64,000 bases of DNA from an uncultured Roseburia sp. (GCA_947647505.1 CANSKO010000001.1:162086-226085); one strand, 5' to 3'; counted from the stretch's first letter, positions 1 to 8,375 are shown. Numbers and translations are program-made. The notes: generated from the letters alone by a model not told the origin.

Positions 1-5
1 CAATT

Positions 6-602
6 ATGATTATTAAAAACGCAGAACTGGAAACGGTGTGCGGCATTACAAGCAGGCTGCCGGAGCATATGCTGCCGGAGGTGGCGTTTGCCGGGAAGTC
101 AAACGTGGGGAAATCCTCGCTGATCAATGCGCTGATGAACCGGAAATCACTGGCAAGGACTTCTTCACAGCCGGGAAAGACGCAGACGATCAATTATTAT
201 AAAATTAACAACGAGATGTACTTTGTCGATCTTCCGGGATACGGATATACGAAAATCGCCGTATCGGAAAAGCGCAAATGGGGAGAGATGGTGGAGCGTT
301 ATCTGCATCGTTCCAGGCAGCTGAAAGCCGTCTTTCTGCTGCTCGATATCCGGCATGATCCGTCCGAAAATGACAGAATGATGTACGAGTGGATTTTGCA
401 TCAGGGCTATGAGCCGGTGATTATCGCGACCAAGCTGGATAAGCTAAAGCGCAGTCAGGTTCCAAAGCATGTAAAGGCGATACGTCTTGGACTGAAGGGA
501 AAGTCCGGAACGGAAATTTTTCCATTTTCCGCGCTCTCGAAACAGGGACGGGAAGAAATCTGGGCGTATATTGATGCGCTGGTGAAGCATGATGAAGCAT
601 AA
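6..602 (+). CDS. engB: Ribosome biogenesis GTP-binding protein EngB/YsxC
   Basis: Small Ras-like GTPase of the TrmE-Era-EngA-YihA-Septin class, required for late assembly of the 50S ribosomal subunit in the cytoplasm. At 198 aa it has the usual length. Visible motifs are G1 GKSNVGKS (residues 30-37), G3 DLPG (75-78), G4 TKLD (142-145) and a G5-like SAL (175-177). The conserved GKTQTINYY switch stretch follows G1. The gene begins five bases from the window edge, so its own upstream signals are not visible. Its last codons overlap the start of the zinc-binding protein gene, so the two are probably co-transcribed, although their functions are unrelated. Confidence 0.95.
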   Translation: MIIKNAELETVCGITSRLPEHMLPEVAFAGKSNVGKSSLINALMNRKSLARTSSQPGKTQTINYYKINNEMYFVDLPGYGYTKIAVSEKRKWGEMVERYLHRSRQLKAVFLLLDIRHDPSENDRMMYEWILHQGYEPVIIATKLDKLKRSQVPKHVKAIRLGLKGKSGTEIFPFSALSKQGREEIWAYIDALVKHDEA

Positions 603-1482
603 GTATGGATTTACGGCGCTGCTCCTTTTGGGCCTTACGCTTGGCACGGTTTTGCTTGCGGGCATACTGCAAAGCCATGCGGGGCGCGCTGCCAGACAGG
701 AGGTTCTTGTCGTAACGTCGTTTTATCCGGTCTATATTGCGGCGGCAAACGTTGCAGGAGACTGCCCGGGAATCCGCGTGCAGAATCTCAGCGAGCCGCA
801 GACGGGCTGTCTGCATGATTTTCAGCTGACGCCGGAGGATATGAAGCTGTTATCCTCCGCGGATCTTTTTCTCGTCAATGGCGCGGGAATGGAATCGTTT
901 CTTTCGGATGTAAAGGAAGCGTATCCGTCGCTTGCCATTGTGGAAACGGCAAAGGATCTTTCCATATCGGAAGATAACGGGCACGTCTGGATGAGCATTC
1001 CGCGTTACCGTGCGCAGGTTGCGGCGATCGCTGAGGCGATTTGTGGCGCCGCGCCGAAATTTGAGCGGGAGGCGCGTGCAAATGCGGACGCATATGATGA
1101 AATGCTTTTGGGGCTGCAAACGCAGCAGGAGGCGATTGCCGGAGCGACAAAGGGAGAGAGGATTGTCTCACTGCATGAAGCGTATGCGTATCTTGCGGCG
1201 GACTATGGCCTTGAGGTCGTATATGAGCTGAATCTGGATGAGGAGCGGCAGGTTGGCGCGAAGGAAGTGGCGGACGCGCTGGACGCCGTGCGGACAAAAG
1301 GCGCGCGCGTAATTCTGGCGGAGGATGTGTACGGACGCGCGCTGGCTGAGACGATTCAAAAGGAAGCGGACGTTAAGGTATACTACCCGGATACGCTTGT
1401 GCGGGGCGATTACGCGAAGGACAGCTATATCGACGGAATGCAGAATACGATCAATCTGCTCAAAGAAGCGTTTGGAGAATGA
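589..1482 (+). CDS. znuA: Zinc/manganese-type ABC transporter substrate-binding protein
   Basis: Extracytoplasmic metal-binding protein of the ZnuA/AdcA cluster A-I family, 297 aa, delivering Zn2+ (possibly Mn2+) to the permease encoded two genes downstream. A basic N-terminus is followed by a hydrophobic segment at about residues 9-26. His76 (CLHDF), His132 (NGHVW) and His196 (SLHEA) match the three metal-ligand histidines of the family. There is no His-rich loop of the kind found in strict ZnuA. The segment ends LLAG-Ile where a Gram-positive lipobox would have LLAG-Cys, so lipid attachment appears to be lost. Start codons at 589 and 592 are both possible, and both overlap engB. Metal specificity is inferred from family membership only. 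Confidence 0.88.
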   Translation: MMKHKYGFTALLLLGLTLGTVLLAGILQSHAGRAARQEVLVVTSFYPVYIAAANVAGDCPGIRVQNLSEPQTGCLHDFQLTPEDMKLLSSADLFLVNGAGMESFLSDVKEAYPSLAIVETAKDLSISEDNGHVWMSIPRYRAQVAAIAEAICGAAPKFEREARANADAYDEMLLGLQTQQEAIAGATKGERIVSLHEAYAYLAADYGLEVVYELNLDEERQVGAKEVADALDAVRTKGARVILAEDVYGRALAETIQKEADVKVYYPDTLVRGDYAKDSYIDGMQNTINLLKEAFGE

Positions 1483-1486
1483 TGGC

Positions 1487-2284
1487 ATGAAAAAAATCAG
1501 AAAGCCGTGCGGACTGCACTGCATCAAAATCAATCATCTTGGCGTGCGTTTTGGAGAGCAGGTCATTTTAAAAGACGTCAATCTGCATATTCATTGTGGA
1601 AGCATGACGGCTGTCATTGGCAGAAACGGCGCCGGAAAATCCACATTGATCCGCGCAATACTGGGCGATGTGGCGCACGAGGGCAATATCGAGTTTAAGG
1701 ACAGGGAAAACGGGAGCGTGCGAAAGCTGAAGATCGGCTATGTGCCGCAGAAGATCAATATCGAGAAAAATACGCCGGTCAGCGTATATGATCTGATTGC
1801 CAGCTATCAGTTTCGCTTTCCGGTATTTCTGAAAAAAAGCAGAAGAGCGGAAAAAGAGATTATAAAAGCGCTGGAAGCGTTTGAAGTGGAAGATCTGATC
1901 GACAGGCAGGTCTGCAATCTTTCCGGCGGACAGCTGCAGCGTGTGCTGCTTGCTATGGCAGTGATGGACGAGCCGAATCTGCTGCTTTTGGACGAACCGG
2001 TATCCGGCGTTGATCCAAACGGCATGGAGCTGTTTTACCGCACGATGGAATATCTGAAAAAAAATTTCGACCTGTCCGTGATTTTAATTTCCCACGATCT
2101 GGAATATGTGGTAAAATATGCAGATAAGGTCGTTCTTCTGGATCAGACTATTCTAAAAGAGGGAAGCGCGCAGGAAGTGTTTCAAAGCGAAGCGTTTCAG
2201 AAGGCATTTGGAGCGGAAGGGCTGCCCGGTTATATCCGCGGGGAAAGCGAAGCGGGGCCGCATGCGGCATGGATGGGACGTTAA
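1487..2284 (+). CDS. znuC: Metal ABC transporter ATP-binding protein
   Basis: ATPase subunit (265 aa) that drives import by the zinc-type transporter. Walker A GRNGAGKST is at residues 45-53, the signature LSGGQLQR at 145-152 and Walker B LLLLDEP at 165-171. A histidine of the H-loop (ISHD) follows. The frame stays open further upstream, but the ATG at 1487 is preceded by GGAG at 1474-1477 and begins five bases after the znuA stop, so this start is preferred. The downstream permease follows with a strong Shine-Dalgarno sequence, giving the standard binding protein, ATPase, permease order. Confidence 0.92.
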   Translation: MKKIRKPCGLHCIKINHLGVRFGEQVILKDVNLHIHCGSMTAVIGRNGAGKSTLIRAILGDVAHEGNIEFKDRENGSVRKLKIGYVPQKINIEKNTPVSVYDLIASYQFRFPVFLKKSRRAEKEIIKALEAFEVEDLIDRQVCNLSGGQLQRVLLAMAVMDEPNLLLLDEPVSGVDPNGMELFYRTMEYLKKNFDLSVILISHDLEYVVKYADKVVLLDQTILKEGSAQEVFQSEAFQKAFGAEGLPGYIRGESEAGPHAAWMGR

Positions 2285-2298
2285 GAGGAGGTAGCCGG

Positions 2299-3099
2299 TT
2301 GTTTGAATATGGCTTTATGCGCAATGCCGCGCTTGCAATTTTGATTATCACGCCGCTGTTTGGTCTGTTGGGCACGATGATCGTCAATCGAAAGATGGCG
2401 TTTTTTTCCGATGCGCTTGGACATTCGGCTTTGACGGGAATTGCGGTAGGCGTTGTGCTTGGCGTTACGAATACAAATCTTGCAATGCTTGCGTTTGGCG
2501 TTTTCTTTGCATTGCTGTTAAATTATATTGGCAGCAAAAGCGCAAGTTCCGCCGATACGATTATATCCGTCTTTTCTTCCTGCAGCGTGGCCGTCGGCCT
2601 TGCCATTTTATCGCAGGGAGGGAATTTCAGCCAGTATTCCGGATTTTTAGTCGGCGATATCTTAAGCATAACGGAACGGGAAATTGCATATCTGGCCGTT
2701 CTTTTTCTGATGGTTTTGCTCTATTATATGCTTTGCTTTAACTGGCTGAATGCAGCCGGCATCCACAGGACGCTGGCGAAGAGCAGAAAGATTCCGGTGG
2801 GCGTGATGGAGCAGCTTTTTTCGGTTCTGATTGCGGGAATCGTGATGCTTTCCATTCGCTGGGTCGGCATACTTTTGATCAATGCGCTTTTGATCCTGCC
2901 GGCTGCGGCTGCGAGGAACCTGTCGGAAAATATGCGGGAATACCATTTCTTTTCGGTGTTGTTTTCGCTTTATTCCGGCGTAATGGGGCTGTTTGCGTCT
3001 TATTATACGAATGTGGCGACAGGGCCGGTCATTGTGATCTTTGCGTCTGTCCTGTATGCTGCGACATATTTGTATGCCAGGCGGCATCCGATCACATAA
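2299..3099 (+). CDS. znuB: Metal ABC transporter permease
   Basis: Integral-membrane permease of the ABC-3 family (ZnuB/MntB/TroB), about 266 aa with seven to eight hydrophobic segments, forming the metal channel with ZnuC. The early stretch GLLGTMIVNRKMAFFSDALGH is the conserved family signature. I place the start at TTG 2299 because GAGGAGGT lies at 2285-2292 with a six-base spacer. An in-frame ATG at 2269 overlaps znuC and lacks a good ribosome binding site. No zinc regulator or obvious Zur box is visible nearby, so control of the operon is unknown. Confidence 0.88.
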   Translation: MFEYGFMRNAALAILIITPLFGLLGTMIVNRKMAFFSDALGHSALTGIAVGVVLGVTNTNLAMLAFGVFFALLLNYIGSKSASSADTIISVFSSCSVAVGLAILSQGGNFSQYSGFLVGDILSITEREIAYLAVLFLMVLLYYMLCFNWLNAAGIHRTLAKSRKIPVGVMEQLFSVLIAGIVMLSIRWVGILLINALLILPAAAARNLSENMREYHFFSVLFSLYSGVMGLFASYYTNVATGPVIVIFASVLYAATYLYARRHPIT

Positions 3100-3131
3100 C
3101 GATCACATAAAAAGGAAAGGAGTGCAGGAAT

Positions 3132-3878
3132 ATGAGTGAAAAAATTTTAGCGGTAGCGGCCGGACATGCAATTACGGAGAAGGAGTTAAAGGATCTGATC
3201 GCCAATTATCCGCCGGAGCAGCAGGTCTATCTGTCGAATCCGAATGCAAGGGAGGAAGTATTGGAGCAGCTGATCGGGTTTCATCTGTTTTCGGCGCTGG
3301 CTAAGGAGCGGAAGATCAAAGAGAGCGCGGCGTATAAAGAAACGCTTGCAAAGATGGAGGAGGAGCTGGCAAGCCATATGGCGGCAACCGGCGTCATTGA
3401 TTCCGTGACGATTGACGAAGCGGAGGTGAAGGCGTACTTTGACTCCAATCCGGCGCAGTTTCAAAACGGGCAGCAGGTAAGGGCGCGGCATATTCTGGTG
3501 GAAGAGGAAGAAAAGGCGCATGCGGTTGCGAAAGAAATTGCAGATGGCATGGCATTTGAAGAAGCCGCGCGGAAGCATTCGACGTGTCCTTCCGCAGAAA
3601 AAGGCGGGGATCTTGGTTTTTTTGGAAGAGGACAGATGGTTCCGGAATTTGAAAAGGCCGCGTTTGAAGGCAAAGCGGGAGAAGTGACAGGTCCCGTGAA
3701 GACGCAGTTTGGATGGCACCTGATTCTTGTGGAGGAGAAAAAAGAAACGGCGCCGTCTTCGTATGAGGAAGTCAGAGAATCTTTAACGGAGCATCTTTTG
3801 CAGCAGAAAAAACAGACCGTATATCAGAATACCGTTCGGGAACTGGAAGAAAAATACGGCGTAGAAAGGAAGTTATAA
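3132..3878 (+). CDS. Parvulin-type peptidyl-prolyl cis-trans isomerase
   Basis: PpiC/SurA-family protein of 248 aa. An N-terminal helical chaperone-like region (about 1-115) leads into a rotamase domain (about 118-210) with the typical RARHILV start, the GGDLGFFGRGQMVPEFEKAAF core and GPVKTQFGWHLI end. No signal peptide or membrane anchor is present, unlike PrsA or SurA, so the protein is probably cytoplasmic. It follows the zinc transporter by about 30 bases, with AAAGGAG upstream of the ATG. The DUF4250 gene starts immediately after its stop. Confidence 0.9.
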   Translation: MSEKILAVAAGHAITEKELKDLIANYPPEQQVYLSNPNAREEVLEQLIGFHLFSALAKERKIKESAAYKETLAKMEEELASHMAATGVIDSVTIDEAEVKAYFDSNPAQFQNGQQVRARHILVEEEEKAHAVAKEIADGMAFEEAARKHSTCPSAEKGGDLGFFGRGQMVPEFEKAAFEGKAGEVTGPVKTQFGWHLILVEEKKETAPSSYEEVRESLTEHLLQQKKQTVYQNTVRELEEKYGVERKL

Positions 3879-4061
3879 ATGGAGCAGTTCATGCCAAACG
3901 ACCCTGTTATGCTGTTGAGCTACGTCAATACGCGGCTTCGGGATCAGTATGCGTCGCTTCGGGAATTTTGTCTGTCGGAAGGCGTTGCGCAGGAGGAGCT
4001 TTGCGAAAAGCTTTCGGGCATAGATTATGCATATGACGAGGCGGTCAATCAGTTTATTTAA
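3879..4061 (+). CDS. DUF4250 domain-containing small protein
   Basis: A 60-residue protein matching the DUF4250 family, which is common in Lachnospiraceae and has no known function. The recognisable parts are MPNDPVMLLSYVNTRLRDQY near the start and YDEAVNQF at the end. It has no membrane segment. Its ATG follows the stop of the parvulin gene directly, and the glycosidase gene begins 19 bases later, so it sits inside an operon-like run. No function can be assigned. Confidence 0.85.
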   Translation: MEQFMPNDPVMLLSYVNTRLRDQYASLREFCLSEGVAQEELCEKLSGIDYAYDEAVNQFI

Positions 4062-4080
4062 AAAAGGAGGAAGGCGCAGT

Positions 4081-5391
4081 ATGTGGGCATATGAAAGCGT
4101 ATTTTATCAAATTTATCCGTTGGGATTTTGTGGGGCGCCCTATGAAAACGACGGCATAACGGAACACAGGATACAAAAAGTGAAAGAGTGGATTCCTCAT
4201 ATCAAAAAGCTCGGGGCAAATGCAGTGTATTTTTCTCCGGTCTTTTCATCGGATACGCATGGATACAATACGAGGGACTATAAAACGATCGACTGTCGCC
4301 TCGGGACAAATGCAGATTTTAAAGAAGTCTGCGACGCGCTGCATAAAGAAGGGATCAAGGTCGTTTTGGACGGCGTATTCAATCATGTGGGGCGTGGATT
4401 TACCCAGTTCCAGGACGTGCTCAAAAACAGAGAAAGCTCGCCGTACAGAGACTGGTTTCACATTGATTTTGGCGGCAATTCCAATTATAACGACGGGCTT
4501 TGGTATGAAGGATGGGAAGGCCATTATGACCTTGTAAAGCTGAATCTTTCCAACCCGGAGGTGGTTTCGCATATTTTTTCAGCGGTAAAAAGCTGGGTGG
4601 AGGAATTCGACATCGACGGGCTGCGCCTTGACGTTGCATACTGCCTGACGCATGATTTTCTGCGCCAGCTTCGTTCGTTTACGGAAGGGCTGAAAGAAGA
4701 ATTCTTTTTGCTGGGAGAGACGCTGCATGGCGATTACAGGCAATGGATGAATCCGCAGATGTTGCATTCGGTGACGAATTACGAATGCTACAAAGGACTG
4801 TTTTCAAGCTTTAATTCGATGAATCTGTTTGAAATCGTCCATTCCCTGCTGCGCCAGTTCGGACCGGAGGAGTGGACGCTTTATAAGGGAGAGCATCTGC
4901 TTTGCTTCGTGGACAACCATGACGTTTCCCGTATCGCCTCAAACCTTGCGGATGAAAAGCATCTGCCGCTTATTTATGCGATGGCGTTTGGCATGCCCGG
5001 CATTCCCTGCGTCTATTATGGCAGCGAATGGGGCGCAAAAGCGGCGAAGCAGGAAGGCGATCCGGCGCTTCGGGCATGCTTTGCGGAGCCTGTGGAAAAT
5101 GAACTTTCGGATTGGATTGCAAAGCTTTCCGAAGCAAAGAAGCATTCGAGTGCGCTGAATTATGGAGGCTTTCGCTCGATCGTGCTGACGAACCAGCAGT
5201 GTATTTTTGAACGGAAAGCGGAAGGGGAACGCGTGCTTGTGGCGATCAATGCTTCTGCGGACGAATATGTTGCGCATTTTGACGCGGGCTGCGGCATGGC
5301 GGTCGATCTGATTACGGGAGAGGCGCATGATTTTGGCGGCGGCAGCAGACTGCCGGGATACAGCGCATTTTTCTGGAAAATGGAACGATGA
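4081..5391 (+). CDS. Alpha-amylase family (GH13) glycoside hydrolase
   Basis: A short GH13 enzyme (436 aa) predicted to hydrolyse alpha-glucosidic bonds in malto-oligosaccharides. It is without a signal peptide, so it probably acts in the cytosol on imported or stored oligosaccharides. Conserved regions are DGVFNH (97-102), GLRLD with the nucleophile Asp184, LGET with the acid/base Glu213, and VDNHD with the third catalytic Asp281. It lacks the N-terminal domain of neopullulanases and maltogenic amylases. The ATG at 4081 has AAAAGGAGG just upstream; the frame is open further 5-prime, but that part overlaps the DUF4250 gene. Exact substrate is not determinable. Confidence 0.9.
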   Translation: MWAYESVFYQIYPLGFCGAPYENDGITEHRIQKVKEWIPHIKKLGANAVYFSPVFSSDTHGYNTRDYKTIDCRLGTNADFKEVCDALHKEGIKVVLDGVFNHVGRGFTQFQDVLKNRESSPYRDWFHIDFGGNSNYNDGLWYEGWEGHYDLVKLNLSNPEVVSHIFSAVKSWVEEFDIDGLRLDVAYCLTHDFLRQLRSFTEGLKEEFFLLGETLHGDYRQWMNPQMLHSVTNYECYKGLFSSFNSMNLFEIVHSLLRQFGPEEWTLYKGEHLLCFVDNHDVSRIASNLADEKHLPLIYAMAFGMPGIPCVYYGSEWGAKAAKQEGDPALRACFAEPVENELSDWIAKLSEAKKHSSALNYGGFRSIVLTNQQCIFERKAEGERVLVAINASADEYVAHFDAGCGMAVDLITGEAHDFGGGSRLPGYSAFFWKMER

Positions 5392-5407
5392 TCCGGGAGG
5401 TGAAAGC

Positions 5408-6160
5408 ATGCAAAATATACTGGAAGTCTGTGTCGATTCCGTGGAATCGGCAGTGATCGCGCAAAGAGGCGGCGCAGATCGGCTGGAGGTCTGTTCCAAT
5501 CTGGTCATTGGAGGGACGACGCCGGGCGTCAGCCAGTTTCAGCAGATCCGCCGGGCGTGTGGGATCAACCTGCACGTTTTGATCCGGCCGCGTTTTGGGG
5601 ATTTTCTGTATACAGATGCGGAATTTCAGATGATTGAGGCGGATATGCGCATGTTTTTGGAGCTTGGAGCCGACGGCGTTGTGGTCGGATGCTTAAACGC
5701 TGACGGAACGTTAGACGCAGATCGTATGGAGCGGCTGAAAAAGCTGGCGGGCAATGCGCATATGACGCTGCATCGCGCGTTTGACGTGTGCCGGGATGCG
5801 GATACGGCGCTTGCGGAAGCAATGGAGCTTGGCATCGACAGCATTTTAACGTCCGGACAGGCGCAAAGCTGTCTGGAGGGAAAAGAAAAGCTCAGACATC
5901 TGGTTGCGCGGGCAGGGAACAAAATCGAAATTATGGCCGGCGGCGGCGTAGAAGAAGGCGTTATTCGGACCTTATGGAAAGAATGCGGCGTAAGAAGCTT
6001 TCATATGTCCGGAAAGGAAGAGCTGGACAGCGGCATGCGTTACCGGAACGCCGACGTGAACATGGGGCTTCCCGGACTGGAGGAGTTTGTCATTTTCCGC
6101 ACGCAGGAGGCCCTTGTAAAACAGGCAAAAGAGGCCATGCAGTCAGAAGCGTTGACATGA
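5408..6160 (+). CDS. cutC: Copper homeostasis protein CutC
   Basis: CutC-family TIM-barrel protein of 250 aa, assigned to copper handling in other bacteria, although the biochemical role remains uncertain. The opening LEVCVDS, the RGGADRLEVCSNL stretch, the LIRPR motif, the LHRAFD motif and the ILTSG motif are all diagnostic. ATG 5408 is chosen because GGGAGGTGA lies at 5395-5403; the open frame extends upstream into the glycosidase gene. It is the last gene of the plus-strand run and ends just before a strong bidirectional terminator. Confidence 0.93.
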   Translation: MQNILEVCVDSVESAVIAQRGGADRLEVCSNLVIGGTTPGVSQFQQIRRACGINLHVLIRPRFGDFLYTDAEFQMIEADMRMFLELGADGVVVGCLNADGTLDADRMERLKKLAGNAHMTLHRAFDVCRDADTALAEAMELGIDSILTSGQAQSCLEGKEKLRHLVARAGNKIEIMAGGGVEEGVIRTLWKECGVRSFHMSGKEELDSGMRYRNADVNMGLPGLEEFVIFRTQEALVKQAKEAMQSEALT

Positions 6161-6162
6161 GG

Positions 6163-6198
6163 AAAAACCGGCGCCAAATTTATTTGGCGCCGGTTTTT
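6163..6198. terminator. Bidirectional terminator between cutC and proC
   Basis: A 17-bp inverted repeat (arms 6163-6179 and 6182-6198, core CCGGCGCCAAAT) has A-tracts on the left and T-tracts on the right, so it works on both strands. It overlaps the last codons and stop of proC. Confidence 0.92.
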
Positions 6199-7001
6199 CC
6201 CATTTCTTTTGACTTTATTGTGCAGCAATGCTGCGCCTGTATGACGGCGTTCCGCAATCCCATCTCTTCCAGTCTGGCAACGGCTGCAATCGTCGTGCCG
6301 CCGGGAGAGCATACGGCGTCTTTTAATTCGCCGGGATGCTTACCGGTTTCTAAGACCATCTTTGCAGCGCCGTATACGGCCTGCGCTGCAAATGTATACG
6401 CCTGCGCCCTTGGCATCCCGTCCAGAACGGCCGCATCCGCCATCGCTTCCAAAAACAGATAGACGTAGGCCGGAGAAGAGCCGCTGACGCCGACAACGGC
6501 GTCCATCAAAGATTCCGGCACAAGCTCCGCCCGTCCAAAGCTTTCGAATATGGAGAGAACCGTTTCGAGATCCTCTTTCGTCACATATTCGTTGGGCGTA
6601 AGCGCCGACATGGCCGAAAGAACCTGTGCCGGCGTATTTGGCATTGCGCGGACGATTTTGACGGGTCTGCCGAAATAATCGTTTAATCTGGCGTGACTGA
6701 CGCCGGCTGCGATGGATATGAACAGCGTTTTGCCGTCGGCAACGTCACGGATGGCGGAAATGATGGCTTCGTATAAGGAAGGCTTGACCGCTAAAATGAC
6801 AATGTCAGAATGTTTTACGACTTCTGCATTGTCTGGCGTGACGTGAATGCCATATGTTTCCCGAAGGCGGTGCAGCGTGGCTTTCGTATGTGCGCTGGCC
6901 GTGATCTGATCTGGCGGATAAAGCCCGGAGCTTAAGATGCCGTCCAGCATGGCGCAGCCCATATTGCCGCAGCCGATAAAGCCGATGCGTTTGTTCGTCA
7001 T
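6180..7001 (-). CDS. proC: Pyrroline-5-carboxylate reductase
   Basis: Catalyses the NAD(P)H-dependent reduction of pyrroline-5-carboxylate to proline in the cytoplasm, 273 aa, the usual length. The Rossmann motif GFIGCGNMG is at residues 6-14, followed by AVKPS and the RAMPNTPA motif. The C-terminal dimerisation domain carries SGSSPAYVYLFLEAMADAA and the SPGGTT loop. The gene lies six bases after the crotonase gene and is probably co-transcribed with it. The final five codons and the stop form one arm of the intrinsic terminator, an unusually tight overlap. Confidence 0.95.
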   Translation of the reverse strand: MTNKRIGFIGCGNMGCAMLDGILSSGLYPPDQITASAHTKATLHRLRETYGIHVTPDNAEVVKHSDIVILAVKPSLYEAIISAIRDVADGKTLFISIAAGVSHARLNDYFGRPVKIVRAMPNTPAQVLSAMSALTPNEYVTKEDLETVLSIFESFGRAELVPESLMDAVVGVSGSSPAYVYLFLEAMADAAVLDGMPRAQAYTFAAQAVYGAAKMVLETGKHPGELKDAVCSPGGTTIAAVARLEEMGLRNAVIQAQHCCTIKSKEMGKTGAK

Positions 7002-7007
7002 ACGACG

Positions 7008-7802
7008 TTAAAAATCGGTCAGATTGGCCGCTCTTTTTTCCAGAAACGCGCCCATGCCTTCTGCCTTGTCATGCGTGGAGCAGGTGATGCCGAATAAGTT
7101 GGCTTCCATTTCCACTGCGTTTTTGATATCCATGTCATATCCGTTGTTAATCGCTGCCTTTGCAATGGAAACGGCATAGCTGCCTTTGGAAATGATTTTC
7201 TTTGCCATTGCAGTCGCCGTCGGCATCAGTTCTTCTTTTGCAACGACTTTGTTGACAAGGCCGATGCGGTACGCTTCATTGGCGTCGATATTGTCACAGG
7301 TGAAAATCAGCTCTTTGGCGCGGCCCATGCCAACGAGACGCGCGAGGCGCTGCGTGCCGCCGAATCCCGGGATAATGCCAAGACCGCATTCCGGCTGTGC
7401 AAAGCTTGCGTTGTCAGAAGCGATGCGGATGTCGCATGCCATGGCGATTTCACAGCCGCCGCCAAGCGCAAATCCGTTGATGGCAGCGATCGTTACCTGG
7501 CGCATGTTCATCAGTTTGAAAAACGGAACGGATGCGCGCATGCCAAACGCCCTTGCCTCTGCCGCGGTGAAGTTTGCCATTTCCGCGATGTCAGCTCCGG
7601 CTACAAACGATTTGAATGCATTGTCTTTCTTGTCCGGGCCGCCGGTTAAGATGACAACTTTGACGTCGTCTCTCGCTTCGATTTCGGTCAGGACTTCGTT
7701 CAATTCGTCCAGCGTTTCGGAGTTGAGCGCATTCAAAGCAGCCGGTCTGCTGATTTTGAGAACCGCAATTTCATCTGCGATTTCTAAAACTAAATTGTTC
7801 AT
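7008..7802 (-). CDS. Short-chain enoyl-CoA hydratase / crotonase family protein
   Basis: Crotonase-fold enzyme (264 aa) most like 3-hydroxybutyryl-CoA dehydratase, which hydrates short-chain enoyl-CoA in butyrate-type pathways. The oxyanion-hole region KSFVAGADIAEM, the GGGCEIAMACD segment and the PECGLGIIPGFGGTQRL segment with the catalytic glutamate (PECGLG) are visible. ATG at 7802 has AGGAGG seven bases upstream on the minus strand; a longer in-frame extension to 7904 overlaps the promoter and is rejected. It lies first in a two-gene operon with proC and away from any butyryl-CoA dehydrogenase genes, so its physiological role is uncertain. Confidence 0.88.
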   Translation of the reverse strand: MNNLVLEIADEIAVLKISRPAALNALNSETLDELNEVLTEIEARDDVKVVILTGGPDKKDNAFKSFVAGADIAEMANFTAAEARAFGMRASVPFFKLMNMRQVTIAAINGFALGGGCEIAMACDIRIASDNASFAQPECGLGIIPGFGGTQRLARLVGMGRAKELIFTCDNIDANEAYRIGLVNKVVAKEELMPTATAMAKKIISKGSYAVSIAKAAINNGYDMDIKNAVEMEANLFGITCSTHDKAEGMGAFLEKRAANLTDF

Positions 7803-7828
7803 TGGAAGTACCTCCTGTTTTGAAATGT

Positions 7829-7853
7829 CAGACGCGCTTTTGGCGCGCGTCTG
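7829..7853 (-). other. Leader hairpin of the crotonase-proC operon
   Basis: A perfect 9-bp stem (CAGACGCGC with GCGCGTCTG, loop of seven) lies between the predicted promoter and the ribosome binding site. There is no T-tract on the minus strand, so it is not a plain terminator. It may stabilise the mRNA or serve regulation. Confidence 0.5.
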
Positions 7854-7875
7854 CGTGTTTGCAGCTGTCGGAATT

Positions 7876-7904
7876 ATTATACACCTGTCCGCAATGTTTG
7901 ACAA
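7876..7904 (-). promoter_or_regulatory. Promoter of crotonase-proC
   Basis: On the minus strand TTGTCA (7899-7904) and TATAAT (7876-7881) are separated by 17 bases, a near-consensus vegetative promoter about 70 bases before the start codon. Confidence 0.75.
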
Positions 7905-8017
7905 TATGTGGAATGCTGAAATGAACGCGCAGGAAGCGGCGTTTTGGACCGGGAATCCAAAAGAAAGCCGGGGAAGATGAAAAAGGAGGCGGCGTAAAAA
8001 TTAATCGCAGGGAATGC

Positions 8018-8046
8018 TTGCATATCGTTGGAAAAGATGCTATGCT
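8018..8046 (+). promoter_or_regulatory. Promoter of the toxin-antitoxin pair
   Basis: TTGCAT (8018-8023), a 17-base spacer and TATGCT (8041-8046) lie 24 bases before the antitoxin start. No clear palindromic operator is visible around it. Confidence 0.55.
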
Positions 8047-8069
8047 GTTTGTGGAAGGAAGTGGTTCAA

Positions 8070-8375
8070 TTGGCAGAAACTTCAAATTTTCCCGCATGTG
8101 TGGAACCCGAAATTGCAGAACGGGCGGAGCAGGTGCTGGGGCGTCTTGGAATTCCATTGTCGAATGCAATCGGCATGTTTTTAAGGCAGGTGGTATTGCA
8201 GCATGGCATTCCTTTTGAAATGAAGCTTCCGCAGGAGGTGCCTCTTGCGTACGGCTCCTTTGCCAGAGAACAGTTTGACGCGGAGATTGAAAAAGGCGTG
8301 GAGGATATGCGGGAAGGCAGGGTATATCCGTTGGAAGCCGTAGAAGAAGAGATGAAGAGGGATTACGGAATATGA
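8070..8375 (+). CDS. Type II antitoxin, RelB/DinJ family
   Basis: A protein of about 101 aa with the RelB/DinJ ribbon-helix-helix signature: an N-terminal basic-light strand, EIAERAEQVLGRLGIPLSNAIGMFLRQV, then GIPFEMKLP. It should bind the co-encoded toxin through its C-terminal half and repress the operon through its N-terminal half. I choose the TTG at 8070 because AAGGAAG lies eight bases upstream and homologues begin near this residue; an ATG at 8028 would add 14 atypical residues. The stop overlaps the toxin start (ATGA), indicating translational coupling. Confidence 0.82.
   Translation: MAETSNFPACVEPEIAERAEQVLGRLGIPLSNAIGMFLRQVVLQHGIPFEMKLPQEVPLAYGSFAREQFDAEIEKGVEDMREGRVYPLEAVEEEMKRDYGI

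Noticed and set aside
3086..3112. Direct repeat GATCACATAA between znuB and the parvulin gene
   Set aside because: Two short copies spanning a stop codon, with no matching site elsewhere in the window; probably coincidental.
7186..7980. Long plus-strand open frame of 264 codons opposite the crotonase gene
   Set aside because: It is the antisense shadow of a well-supported crotonase gene, its product resembles no known family, and it has no ribosome binding site of its own.
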